From: Sanchytrium tribonematis
Lineage: Eukaryota; Sanchytriomycota; Sanchytriomycetes; Sanchytriales; Sanchytriaceae
Assembly: GCA_018985235.1 (NCBI GenBank)
Contig: JADGIG010000079.1
Location: 1 to 22,759 of the forward strand
Length of the DNA: 22,759 nt
Reading direction: 5' to 3'
Position 1 is the stretch's first letter, and each line of letters begins with the position of its first letter. The position numbers were made by a program, and so were the translations under genes. The notes under the pieces are model-generated. The model was not told the origin of the DNA. It saw nothing but the letters and a program-made list of their open reading frames with translations, and ran no database searches. Of this stretch, positions 7,888-15,839 are shown piece by piece.

Positions 7888-9228
7888 ATGACAAGTCTTA
7901 TGTTCTTGCTCACTGTTTTCGCTGGAAGCTCACACCGTAGTGATGGCAACTCATTTATGAATCATGTAGTGGAACCTGCATTTAATACCATGGTATCGAA
8001 GTTTGATCCTGAAATATTTTATCCTAAGGTTGACCCAACGTTGAAACAAGTAGATTCTGATCTACTATTGCGTTTGCAGCGATATTATACTTATGTTGCA
8101 ATAGCGCACTGTAAATATGGGTTTGAAAATTGGAAGTGTGGAAGGTGCGAAAATACTCCAGTGACAGAGGGTACTGAATTTATAGGTAGATTTATTGGTC
8201 CGGAATATAGTCATTATGGTTATGTAGCAGTAAATGCTCGTCACAAAGAGATTTACGTCAATTTTAATGGCGCAACTACACCAACACATTGGCAACTGAT
8301 GGAGTTTGAATTAAATAAGATCGTCATACCTTTAGATCCTCAGATAAAAAAACAGTATGGAGTTAAAGGTGATATTAAGGTTCATAGAGGATTGTGGAAA
8401 TTATTTGAAGACATTTACCCTAAGGTTTTACAGCAGTTAAGAGAGGCTCGGCAAGCATATCCCGACTTCCAGGTAGTGGCAACAGGGCACAGTATGGGAG
8501 GCGTTTTTGTCGGCTACTTGGCTTTTCAAATGTTATTGGATAAAACTTTAAATTTGGGAAATATAATAATTACTAGCTTTGGTTCCCCTAGAATCGGGAA
8601 TATTCATTTTGCCAAATTAATTCCAAAAATTACAAAAGAAGCTTACCGTGTCACCCATAATTCCGATACGATTGTAAAAATACCACCCAAAATTTTGGGC
8701 TATGTGCATTACCCGGTGGAAATTTGGCTAGCAGATAAGTATATTGGTGATGGAGATCCAATTCAACCCGAGGCTTTTAAGTCTAGTCTATCAGACTCCG
8801 AATTTGACTTTTTAGAACCACATACTTACATATGTGACGATTATAGAGATGACTTTTTTCGAGGTTTCGAAGACGAACGTTGCCTCTTATCAACAAAGCT
8901 ACATTTTCAATTCAAAATGAGCTACAAAAATATGGATCCCGCCCAGGTGCTACCGTCGGTCCCGGATGACAAGGCTTCGAGGTCTCTTGTTGGCACAGAT
9001 CCGGAAACATTAGGCATTGAAGAAAAAACAGGAGCAATTGCTATGAAAAAGAAAGAAAAGCTCTTTTCGTCCTGGATCTCAGAAAATTATCCTATTACTA
9101 CGAATTCCTTTCCCAACTACTACATGCACAGTACCTTTTGGAAGATGTACAGTACTTCAGATCCCGCACATGGACTTTGTCTTGCCCATCCTACAGAAAG
9201 CGATTTACGAAATAAAAGCATCAACTAA
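7888..9228 (+). CDS. Secreted class 3 (Rhizomucor-type) lipase
   Basis: Probable triacylglycerol lipase or esterase of the class 3 alpha/beta-hydrolase family, 446 residues. ATG 7888 is chosen because it directly begins a good signal peptide (MTSLMFLLTVFAGSS), which suggests secretion. The nucleophile elbow is GHSMGG with Ser202; it is followed by FGSPRIGN, the Asp in HNSDTIVKIPP (Asp260) and the His in GYVHYPVEIW (His274), so the Ser-Asp-His triad is complete. The family segment NFNGATTPTHWQLMEF precedes it. About 145 residues follow the core domain, including paired Cys and an acidic/basic linker; this is longer than the usual ~300-residue enzymes and its role is unknown. A secreted lipase would suit an organism that digests host or environmental lipid. 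The gene ends 7 bases from the convergent NMD3 stop. Confidence 0.9.
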   Translation: MTSLMFLLTVFAGSSHRSDGNSFMNHVVEPAFNTMVSKFDPEIFYPKVDPTLKQVDSDLLLRLQRYYTYVAIAHCKYGFENWKCGRCENTPVTEGTEFIGRFIGPEYSHYGYVAVNARHKEIYVNFNGATTPTHWQLMEFELNKIVIPLDPQIKKQYGVKGDIKVHRGLWKLFEDIYPKVLQQLREARQAYPDFQVVATGHSMGGVFVGYLAFQMLLDKTLNLGNIIITSFGSPRIGNIHFAKLIPKITKEAYRVTHNSDTIVKIPPKILGYVHYPVEIWLADKYIGDGDPIQPEAFKSSLSDSEFDFLEPHTYICDDYRDDFFRGFEDERCLLSTKLHFQFKMSYKNMDPAQVLPSVPDDKASRSLVGTDPETLGIEEKTGAIAMKKKEKLFSSWISENYPITTNSFPNYYMHSTFWKMYSTSDPAHGLCLAHPTESDLRNKSIN

Positions 9229-9230
9229 GG

Positions 9231-9236
9231 TTTATT
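9231..9236 (-). terminator. Candidate poly(A) signal overlapping the NMD3 stop
   Basis: Minus-strand context TGAATAAACC: AATAAA starts on the last base of TGA. It lies in the gap between the NMD3 stop and the convergent lipase stop. Confidence 0.35.
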
Positions 9237-10736
9237 CATTCAACTATCATTCCGCTCATTAGATCTTGCAAGTTAATGATTTGCTCGCTATCACCCCAAG
9301 CTTCAACTTGATTTGCAACCTCATTGTCTTCCTCCACATCTTGTAAAAATGCGTTGAATGTTTCTTCATTTTGATCCACTGTATTGAGTCTTTTTAAATT
9401 CCAAGATCTTTTCTTTAATTTCTTGGGATAAACTTTTCTTATTATTATTACATCTGGAATGTTTTCAGAATTCAAAAGTTCAAAGTCATCATTATTAAAG
9501 TTTTGATTAGTTAGATCGTAACACTCTATATTATCGCCCGGATGAAGAATATGTCCTAAATGAGTTCGGACAGTAAACATTTCATTGTCGCTGTTTCTTG
9601 CGATGCACACCGTCGAAAGTTGGTGAGAGTCTGTTGCCTGGTGATTCTCTTCAACATCTATTACATAAAATTGAACTAAATCCTTGACAATACACAGAGG
9701 GGGGAACCCACCACTCCCAAATGCAGCCTTTGATGCAGCCCCAGAAAATGCTCCTCCTTTAGCTTTAAATGAACTTTTGTGATGACCTTGAGTAGCACCT
9801 TGGACAGTTGGGTGACTACTCCAATATCGTTCTGCTGACAATTCGCTAGTTTTTAAAGTTTGAGGATCGAGTAGATGAAGCCATTTGCCCACTCTATTGA
9901 CTATGCATATTTGATTTATACCACCTAGCTTGTTTGCAAGCTGTTTTGGAAGGCATAATAAATCCAAACGACTGAGCGGAACGATTTCGACACTAAATGT
10001 TACTTTCACATTTGCTGTATTACTTTTCAAGTCAGCACTAATAATTTGATCGCTGGTTTGCATTCTTGCAGGAACAGCCTTCAAAACAAATTCAACAAAC
10101 TTCTGGGCATGGTGTTTGGTAACAAAATGCATATCCATTCCTTCCTGCTGAGGTGCTATGCCAACGCAATCCAAATGCATCTTATTTTTCAAAATTAGCT
10201 GCTCCAAAAACAACAAAGATCTTCCGTGCTTAGCGTGCTGCCTTAATTGAACATTTGCAACCCAAGTTTGCTAAGTGAATATATTTTACCTTTGCTGCAA
10301 GTTTTGTACACTGAGGGCATTGAGTGTATGCTACAATATATTCCACTAATTGAGTATGATGAACGATTGTGTTGTTCCCTATATCCTTCTCGTAAGTGAC
10401 CTTTGTTTTTATCCTCTTACTGTGTGGTTCAGTGTAAATAAATGACCCATCTAATAACTTCATATTTAGTCTTTTAAGGCACAATGTTAGCAGCTCCTTT
10501 GATTCCCACAACGCAAAAGTCCACGTAGAAGGATGCTGATGATACCTATCGCACTGCTTGCAAAATAATACGGTTTGAGTCGGAATTAGATCGCTTTGAA
10601 TTTGTGATTGTAGACATTGCATACAGGTGTTCGAAGGATTTGGTTCTATTGCTGTACCGCAGAGACAGCATAAAATTAGTTGCGTTTGATTTTCTGCTTG
10701 GTCTAGATCCATCATTTCAACATAATTGTCATTCAT
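9236..10736 (-). CDS. NMD3: 60S ribosomal export protein NMD3 (two exons)
   Basis: Adaptor that carries a leucine-rich export signal for CRM1 and binds the 60S subunit for nuclear export. Exon 1 (10736-10290, 149 residues) has zinc-knuckle pairs: LCCLCG, CMQC, FCKQC and QCPQC. Exon 2 (10270-9236) resumes at QTWVANVQLRQ and runs into LLFLEQLILKNK and HAQKFVEFV, strongly conserved in the family. Without the 19-base intron between them the frame breaks at a TAA, whereas splicing gives 493 residues, matching the usual ~500. A low-complexity Ala/Gly/Ser/Lys insert (about 34 residues) sits before FPPLCIVKDLVQFYVIDVEE. The basic stretch KKLKKRSWNLKRL near the C-terminus may act in nuclear import. 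The TGA overlaps an AATAAA. Identity is certain; the splice is well supported. Confidence 0.95.
10271..10289 (-). other. NMD3: 19-base intron of NMD3
   Basis: GTAAAATATATTCACTTAG begins with GT and ends with AG, and sits exactly where the coding frame changes. The flanks are AAG at the 5' side and CAA ACT TGG at the 3' side; removal joins LAAK to QTWVANVQLRQ, the conserved family sequence. CAC directly before TTAG could serve as a short branch region. At 19 bases it is near the lower limit known for spliceosomal introns. The alternative is a genuine frameshift (mutation or sequencing), which would also need the donor and acceptor to match by chance. Confidence 0.75.
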
Positions 10737-11309
10737 TTTTCTCCCTTGTTTTTTCCTAAATTTGAATTCAAAGTGTTTTTAATGTAACTTAATTTCATGC
10801 CGTCAAAATGCAGTCACTCCAATTAAATAACTGACAATTAAGTAAGATATGATATGACATCGAGACTACTATTTACTGATGTATAATCTTTGCTTTGTCC
10901 CTTAAAAATTAGAGTTCAAGAAAATTTACTAAATTTTAAACTGGCTAGTGGTATAAGTCCAATATCAATTTCTTCTGTATCAGTTGGCAGAGAAAACTTG
11001 GAATCGGTTTTAACAGTCGGTTTGAAATTCCGAATTCTTGGTTTCATCAATGATCTTGATTGTCCAAGCTTTTGAGAGATCAACTGATCTAACCAAATGA
11101 GCTAATTATTGAGCACCTTAAAAGTAGCAAATATGTTTTTGATCACATGGCAATATTTCACTTTTAATTATAAAAATTAATGCTAGAAAAGTTGAGGTTA
11201 TTTGACCATGGTCTGTCGTTTGATGATCATATTTCAAAAGCCCTTTATTGATTTAGAGTAATAAATTGTCCAAACATCAGGAAACGGCCAATTATGAGAG
11301 AATTTACTT
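10737..11309. other. 573-base gap between riboflavin synthase and NMD3 genes
   Basis: The longest gap in the window, expected to contain the riboflavin synthase 3' end and the NMD3 promoter. I see no tRNA, repeat or recognised gene in it. It does contain one short minus-strand ORF, listed separately. The part from about 11100 to 11309 is strongly AT-rich with no obvious coding frame. Confidence 0.5.
10916..11047 (-). CDS. Possible small minus-strand ORF, 43 aa
   Basis: A 43-residue frame from ATG 11047 that begins MKPRIRNFKP, continues VKTDSKFSLPTDTEEIDIG, and ends SLKFSKFS. Its mix of basic, acidic and hydrophobic residues looks like real protein more than random AT-rich translation does, and the frame stays open for another 18 codons upstream of the ATG. 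It sits in the only long gap, between two minus-strand genes. A plus-strand frame over the same bases has no ATG at its start and is probably the shadow. It could be a small gene, the last exon of an intron-containing gene, or chance. No family recognised. Confidence 0.25.
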   Translation of the reverse strand: MKPRIRNFKPTVKTDSKFSLPTDTEEIDIGLIPLASLKFSKFS

Positions 11310-11897
11310 TTACTGAAATAACTTGTGTCTTTCAACCATTTTCGACAGCATATCTACTTCTAAATTGACCTTGTCACCAACTTTTTTCTCAAAAAGTGCG
11401 GTATTTTCGGCAGTATGAGGAATCATCATAATAGAAAAGTTATCCTTTTGGACATTGCAAGCAGTCAAACTAACACCGTCTAAACACACAAAGCCTTTCT
11501 CGATTATGTATTTCGATCTTAATTTGTCAACGCTGAATTGGAACCATATTGAATTTTCCTCTTTAAATTTTTTTAGAATTTCCACTGTACAATCGACATG
11601 GCCTTGAACAAAGTGACCACCCATTCTGCTAGTTGCCATAAGTGCCTTCTCTAGATTGACCTTGCTACCTTTCCCTAGAGATCCTAATGAAGTGCATTTG
11701 AGAGTTTCTGGAGTTGTGTCAACTTTAAATAAATTGCTACTTTTATCTAAATATGTGACAGTCAAACAAGTACCGTTTACTGCAATACTGTCTCCAATAT
11801 TAACGTCAGCTAGATAGCCCGTTTTGACTTCGAATGTGTAAGTATAATTGCTTATCTCATTCACAATACCAAGTACTTCCACAATTCCAGTAAACAT
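11310..11897 (-). CDS. RIB5: Riboflavin synthase (alpha subunit)
   Basis: Catalyses the last step of riboflavin synthesis, turning two molecules of 6,7-dimethyl-8-ribityllumazine into riboflavin plus a pyrimidinedione. The product is 195 residues, typical of the family. It has two tandem lumazine-binding barrels: the first begins MFTGIVEVLGIV and holds NGTCLTVT; the second begins near GGHFVQGHVDCTVEIL and holds LDGVSLTAC. The conserved ends PETL..TSLG..G..VNLE and MSRMGGHFVQGH are present. The start is ATG 11897, which directly begins the invariant MFTGIVE. It diverges from the HD-kinase-ligase gene, with 154 bases between the two start codons. Retention of riboflavin synthesis argues against the extreme metabolic loss seen in microsporidia. 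Confidence 0.97.
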   Translation of the reverse strand: MFTGIVEVLGIVNEISNYTYTFEVKTGYLADVNIGDSIAVNGTCLTVTYLDKSSNLFKVDTTPETLKCTSLGSLGKGSKVNLEKALMATSRMGGHFVQGHVDCTVEILKKFKEENSIWFQFSVDKLRSKYIIEKGFVCLDGVSLTACNVQKDNFSIMMIPHTAENTALFEKKVGDKVNLEVDMLSKMVERHKLFQ

Positions 11898-12051
11898 CAA
11901 GGAGATTTGTATTTATTTTGGCAAATCCAATAAACTATTATGAGACAACGCTAGTATAAGCCTTGTGAAGTTTCATTTAAATTGGGTTGGGGGCGACTTT
12001 CAGTCACTTGTTGAAAGGGTTGAGTTGAAAGGCTTTCCGAATTTTCGAAAC

Positions 12052-15000
12052 ATGGATTTGGCACACGATAGGTGCTTGCTTTTAATTTCCTCAATATGCA
12101 ACCGAAGCAACATAGAGATAGAATTTTTTGAAAATCTATTTAGCTTTCAAAGCCATTCTAATTTAGAGCAAACCTTGTTCAACGTCGGTGCGCTTTTGAC
12201 GAACCAATTCAAGGTTTTTGAAGTTGTCAAGCATCAGCAAATTTGGACAAACTATTCGTTGGAGGAGGTTCTCAGAGAAGCATCTAAAGACCATTTTCAT
12301 AGGCTTGGTGACGTTGCAAGTGCTCACTCCGAGTCTCTATTGGTCCATTCTGTTGGATGTATGCTGCTCTCTACCAATTGTTCTTTACAGGAAGGATATG
12401 AAAATCCTGTATTAATTGCAATTTGTTCTCTTTTCCATGATATTGGTAAAATGGGAACTATTCAAACTACTGGAAATCCGAAAAATCCGGTGGTTGCCTT
12501 CTATTTTCATGCAGAAATGGGAGCGGGTATAATATCATTTTGTTTTTCTGAGAATGAATGGGTTTCATTTGCTCAGTGGCAAGATATGACTTTAGCTATT
12601 AATTTTCATATGTGCACTTATCACTCTCACAATCATGATCTCAAGCATAAACACCAACTCGCAGTCAAGGATCTTTTAGGCGATGAGGTTCGGAAAATCT
12701 TGTACTTTCTATCAATAGGAGACATGTCCTCCAGATTTCCTCGTCAAAATATTTCAAAATGGCTTGAGACTAGGCAATTAATACTCAATGATCACTCAAG
12801 TCATAGCAGTGAATATTTCTCAAAATATAGTGGAAATGGAATTTTGATACAACTTTTGGGTATGTCTGCTTCTGGAAAATCATATGCTAGGTCCAAGATT
12901 ATCGAGCAACTTAACATCTTAGGAATAGATTTCGAAAACATCGTGATTGTTGAAAGAGATAATTATGTATGTAAAATTGCAGCTGCATTTGCGGGAATAT
13001 CTTTTGATGATCAAGGCAAGACACCTTCTGGAAATCTATATAGAGAACTACATGAAATTTATAAAACCAATAAGCTTGGAGATCAAGTCAACAAGCGGAT
13101 GAAAAATGATATTCAGATCGGACTTATGGAGAACAAGATTGTAATACTTGACACTGTTGCTGTGTTGTTTGAGGCTGCTAAATTTATAATCCCGGACAGT
13201 GCTTCTATTGCTCTTAGAATTAATATTTTTGTTATCAGAGACCAATTTATGACTGAACCAGACGCACAACGATTGGGACTTTCATTGAAAGACCAAGTCT
13301 CGATTCACGGTGACAGATCGTTGCTTTTTTGGCTTCCTAGCGATTTCAAAAAAAGATACTCAAAAGGCTTACTCAGGCGAAGACAAATGGCAGGAAATTT
13401 TTATGGATCAAGTGGAGTTTCTAAGGCATTGATATCATCCGATTCCCCGATTTTAAATTTTGTAATTAAGTGGGGTTTTGAATTCAATTTACTTCCGTTT
13501 TACAAAGTCATTAAAATGGTTTATTTTTCAACGAAAAAAGTTGAAAATATATTTGATTTTGAACAAGATCTTACAGAATTGATTAACAAAGTTGAGAAAA
13601 GTTTCGGATTCGAATTTTTAAAGGAATTTTTTAATGGGCTCAATTTCTTGTTTCTGCAACCATTTAAGTCAAAAAGTATGGAGAAAGATGTTGTTATAAT
13701 TAAATACAAAGACAATTGCATGTTCTGGAAAGCGAAATGGGCTAGACAAGCAAGAGGAGCAGCCTTTGTAAGAATTTCCAATAGTTGGTTCTGCATCAAA
13801 TCATTATTACAACGTGGAGCTGAGGTTCTGACAGGAATACATGTCAAGGATGGGCTCACAGATAGTCAAGATTACCATTTAGGAAAATGTTCACATTTTG
13901 ACACAAATCAACAAGACACAATACTGAGATTTTTGAATGGCAGCGAAATTGACGGGTTATTGTCTAGTAAAGTAGATGGTAGTCTTCTCGGAATTTCAAT
14001 CATTCCCAAAACGCACAAGGCCTACGAATTTGCCAAAAAGTTATACAAATCTTTCCAGATTGCGTCCCACAATCATGTTTTAAATTTTGCAGAAAAATAT
14101 TTAGACTTTATTCCTTTGTTCTACTCTCAGGGAACTATCATGTTTGGGGAATTTATGGAAGACTGGTATTTCTGTGCTTTTTTGGTTGGTGTTTGTAGAG
14201 TTAGTCCCTTATATCTTGAAGAGTGCTTTTCGAAACAATATTCTATCGAAAAGTTAGTTCTCGAAAATATTGAGAAAATTTGTTTGTCACTGAAAGAATT
14301 TGTGAGTTTAAATCAAGAGAAAATTAAGGAAGATATTTGCTGTCTTTCTTTTGAATCCGTTTGTCCAATGAGAAAATCCATTTGGGGCCCTTCTCATACA
14401 GAACTAGCTTTGAGCTATGATGAGTACCACTGTAAATTCTTAGGTTGTACCTTTGGTGTTGGAGCAACATGTGGACAATTTGAACCTCATTTGGAAGTTA
14501 CTTTACCTGCTAAGTGGTCACAACCAACAATTTGGCAAATTAAAGAAGCTTCGCAAGTATCAAGTATGATAAAAGACGTCGAGTTGGTAATACATGAAGA
14601 TATGTCCATCAATTCATTTTTTGAAAAATATCCTCCAATTCATTCTGATGACCAAATTCTAGACTTTGAAGGATTTGTGTTTTTTAGAAAACATTCTGAT
14701 CATTACGATTATTCGAAAATTAAAACATTGGTATACTACAATGCACACAAGCCTAAAAAATCCACTATTGAATCATTAATGAAAATAAGTTCTAAAATGG
14801 CAAAATTTATTCCAAGTGTCTTGATTTTAAAGCAATATTTTGAAAATGTTGACAAATCTTTAATTGCGTTTAACAATGATATTTATGAATTACTGGTTAA
14901 AAATAATGAGATGTTGATCAAGGAAATGAAACCCAAAGCCCAGGAATCGTATTACCGCCAAAACAAAGACACACAGATTAAAATGTTGATGAATAATTGC

Positions 15001-15222
15001 GCATTGTTTTTGGTAAAGCTTAAAGAAATATTTTGTATGCATTTTGAGAACTCTGAATTTGTAGATCCTTTGTTTTTAAAAACATTGTGTATGAAATTGT
15101 GTGTGTGGGAAGAAGACTCTCAAACAGTTAGTCGCTTAGTTCAAGAACAAAATCAAATAATTTTCGACCTTTGGATTACTATTTTAGATTCATTGGGCAA
15201 ACAACCAAATAATGCCTCTTAA
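12052..15222 (+). CDS. Fused HD phosphohydrolase - polynucleotide kinase - RNA ligase
   Basis: A 1056-residue putative RNA end-healing and sealing enzyme. The frame is open 29 codons upstream without an ATG; ATG 12052 (CGAAACATGG) has a good context and is used here. Domain 1, HD (about 80-230): H99, H129-D130 in SLFHDIGK, H153, H186 and D224 in IGDMSSRF, so metal ligands are complete. Domain 2, P-loop (about 260-420): GMSASGKS (K276, S277), then VERDNY with D303, like the RDD/RDNY acid of T4-type polynucleotide kinases. Domain 3, nucleotidyltransferase (about 530-1000): RGAAF near 568, K640 in SSKVDGS (motif I lysine), FGEF with E700, EGFVFF with E873, and KIKT (K889, K891) as motif V. The N-terminal two domains match bacterial HD-Pnk; the third resembles Rnl1-type ligases. 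Every motif is intact. Functional assignment is by family knowledge, and the substrate (tRNA, RNA damage, unconventional splicing) is inferred. Confidence 0.8.
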   Translation: MDLAHDRCLLLISSICNRSNIEIEFFENLFSFQSHSNLEQTLFNVGALLTNQFKVFEVVKHQQIWTNYSLEEVLREASKDHFHRLGDVASAHSESLLVHSVGCMLLSTNCSLQEGYENPVLIAICSLFHDIGKMGTIQTTGNPKNPVVAFYFHAEMGAGIISFCFSENEWVSFAQWQDMTLAINFHMCTYHSHNHDLKHKHQLAVKDLLGDEVRKILYFLSIGDMSSRFPRQNISKWLETRQLILNDHSSHSSEYFSKYSGNGILIQLLGMSASGKSYARSKIIEQLNILGIDFENIVIVERDNYVCKIAAAFAGISFDDQGKTPSGNLYRELHEIYKTNKLGDQVNKRMKNDIQIGLMENKIVILDTVAVLFEAAKFIIPDSASIALRINIFVIRDQFMTEPDAQRLGLSLKDQVSIHGDRSLLFWLPSDFKKRYSKGLLRRRQMAGNFYGSSGVSKALISSDSPILNFVIKWGFEFNLLPFYKVIKMVYFSTKKVENIFDFEQDLTELINKVEKSFGFEFLKEFFNGLNFLFLQPFKSKSMEKDVVIIKYKDNCMFWKAKWARQARGAAFVRISNSWFCIKSLLQRGAEVLTGIHVKDGLTDSQDYHLGKCSHFDTNQQDTILRFLNGSEIDGLLSSKVDGSLLGISIIPKTHKAYEFAKKLYKSFQIASHNHVLNFAEKYLDFIPLFYSQGTIMFGEFMEDWYFCAFLVGVCRVSPLYLEECFSKQYSIEKLVLENIEKICLSLKEFVSLNQEKIKEDICCLSFESVCPMRKSIWGPSHTELALSYDEYHCKFLGCTFGVGATCGQFEPHLEVTLPAKWSQPTIWQIKEASQVSSMIKDVELVIHEDMSINSFFEKYPPIHSDDQILDFEGFVFFRKHSDHYDYSKIKTLVYYNAHKPKKSTIESLMKISSKMAKFIPSVLILKQYFENVDKSLIAFNNDIYELLVKNNEMLIKEMKPKAQESYYRQNKDTQIKMLMNNCALFLVKLKEIFCMHFENSEFVDPLFLKTLCMKLCVWEEDSQTVSRLVQEQNQIIFDLWITILDSLGKQPNNAS

Positions 15223-15271
15223 ACTGGTATTTAATCTCAATTAATCCCTAAACGTTGATTTACCGAACCTC

Positions 15272-15277
15272 AATAAA
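15272..15277 (+). terminator. Candidate poly(A) signal of the HD-kinase-ligase gene
   Basis: AATAAA about 50 bases after the TAA stop, within the 105-base gap to the next plus-strand gene. The rest of the gap shows nothing further. Confidence 0.35.
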
Positions 15278-15327
15278 TCAATATACGTATACACACAATA
15301 GAACCACTTGAACTCCTTCAAACTTTT

Positions 15328-15837
15328 ATGACTAGATCAAATTTAGTACCTGATTACGTAAAAGCAGATTTTTATGAAAAATCTCTTGGGATTGGATATT
15401 TGACTTCAAAAATTCACAAAAAGGCAATAACAGGACTCAATGATGACGATAATGTTATATTAGTTCATCAAACAATTATTGTATCTTATTTCTATGCGGG
15501 ATCTTTGGTTCTTGATATGTCCAAAATTATTGCTTCACTAGAGGACTTATTGCTCAATGACGACTCCGGATTTCTTGGCTATTCCATTAATTTTAAACCA
15601 TTACAAAGTGCTTACGAGTCTATTACATTCTGGAATTCTGTGGATTCTATACGTTCGTTTTTTACAGGCGGCATTCATTTAAAAATTATGGAAAAATGGA
15701 AAGATTCGCTGATCGTTGGCCAGAATATACTTACTGCAAGGTTCGAGATATCCAGCAAAGACATACCCGAGGATTCAAATTCTTCAACTATTGAATTTTG
15801 GACCAAAGTTAAAAATAGAGACTTTAAAGTACTATAA
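15328..15837 (+). CDS. Hypothetical protein, possible dimeric alpha-beta barrel
   Basis: 169 residues from ATG 15328. The segment GFLGYSINFKPLQSAYESI, then TFWNSVDSIRSFFTGGIHLKIMEKW resembles the 'SFW.s...l..F..s..H...m' pattern of dimeric alpha-beta-barrel proteins (DUF3291 / ABM-like families, whose members include antibiotic-biosynthesis-type monooxygenases and related folds). The His in GGIHLK is in the position where that family has a conserved His. This is a weak similarity from memory of the pattern, and no catalytic role is claimed. The gene ends only 2 bases from the stop of the convergent coiled-coil gene. Confidence 0.6.
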   Translation: MTRSNLVPDYVKADFYEKSLGIGYLTSKIHKKAITGLNDDDNVILVHQTIIVSYFYAGSLVLDMSKIIASLEDLLLNDDSGFLGYSINFKPLQSAYESITFWNSVDSIRSFFTGGIHLKIMEKWKDSLIVGQNILTARFEISSKDIPEDSNSSTIEFWTKVKNRDFKVL

Positions 15838-15839
15838 AT

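Noticed and set aside
9707-9808. NMD3 low-complexity segment as an intron
   Set aside because: It is in frame, lacks good GT...AG ends at its edges and encodes an uninterrupted stretch.
10230-10289. NMD3 split into two separate genes
   Set aside because: The conserved QTWVANVQLRQ stretch is coded between the two frames and is recovered only by removing the 19 bases.
10890-11075. Plus-strand 61-codon frame in the long gap
   Set aside because: Starts without ATG and lies opposite a more protein-like minus-strand frame.
11076-11309. Possible tRNA or other small RNA gene
   Set aside because: No B-box (GGTTCRANYCC) or cloverleaf arms were visible on either strand.
11965-12051. Upstream extension of the HD-kinase-ligase frame to GTG 11965
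   Set aside because: No ATG in this part and no acceptable exon join to an upstream ATG; the ATG at 12052 has a good context.
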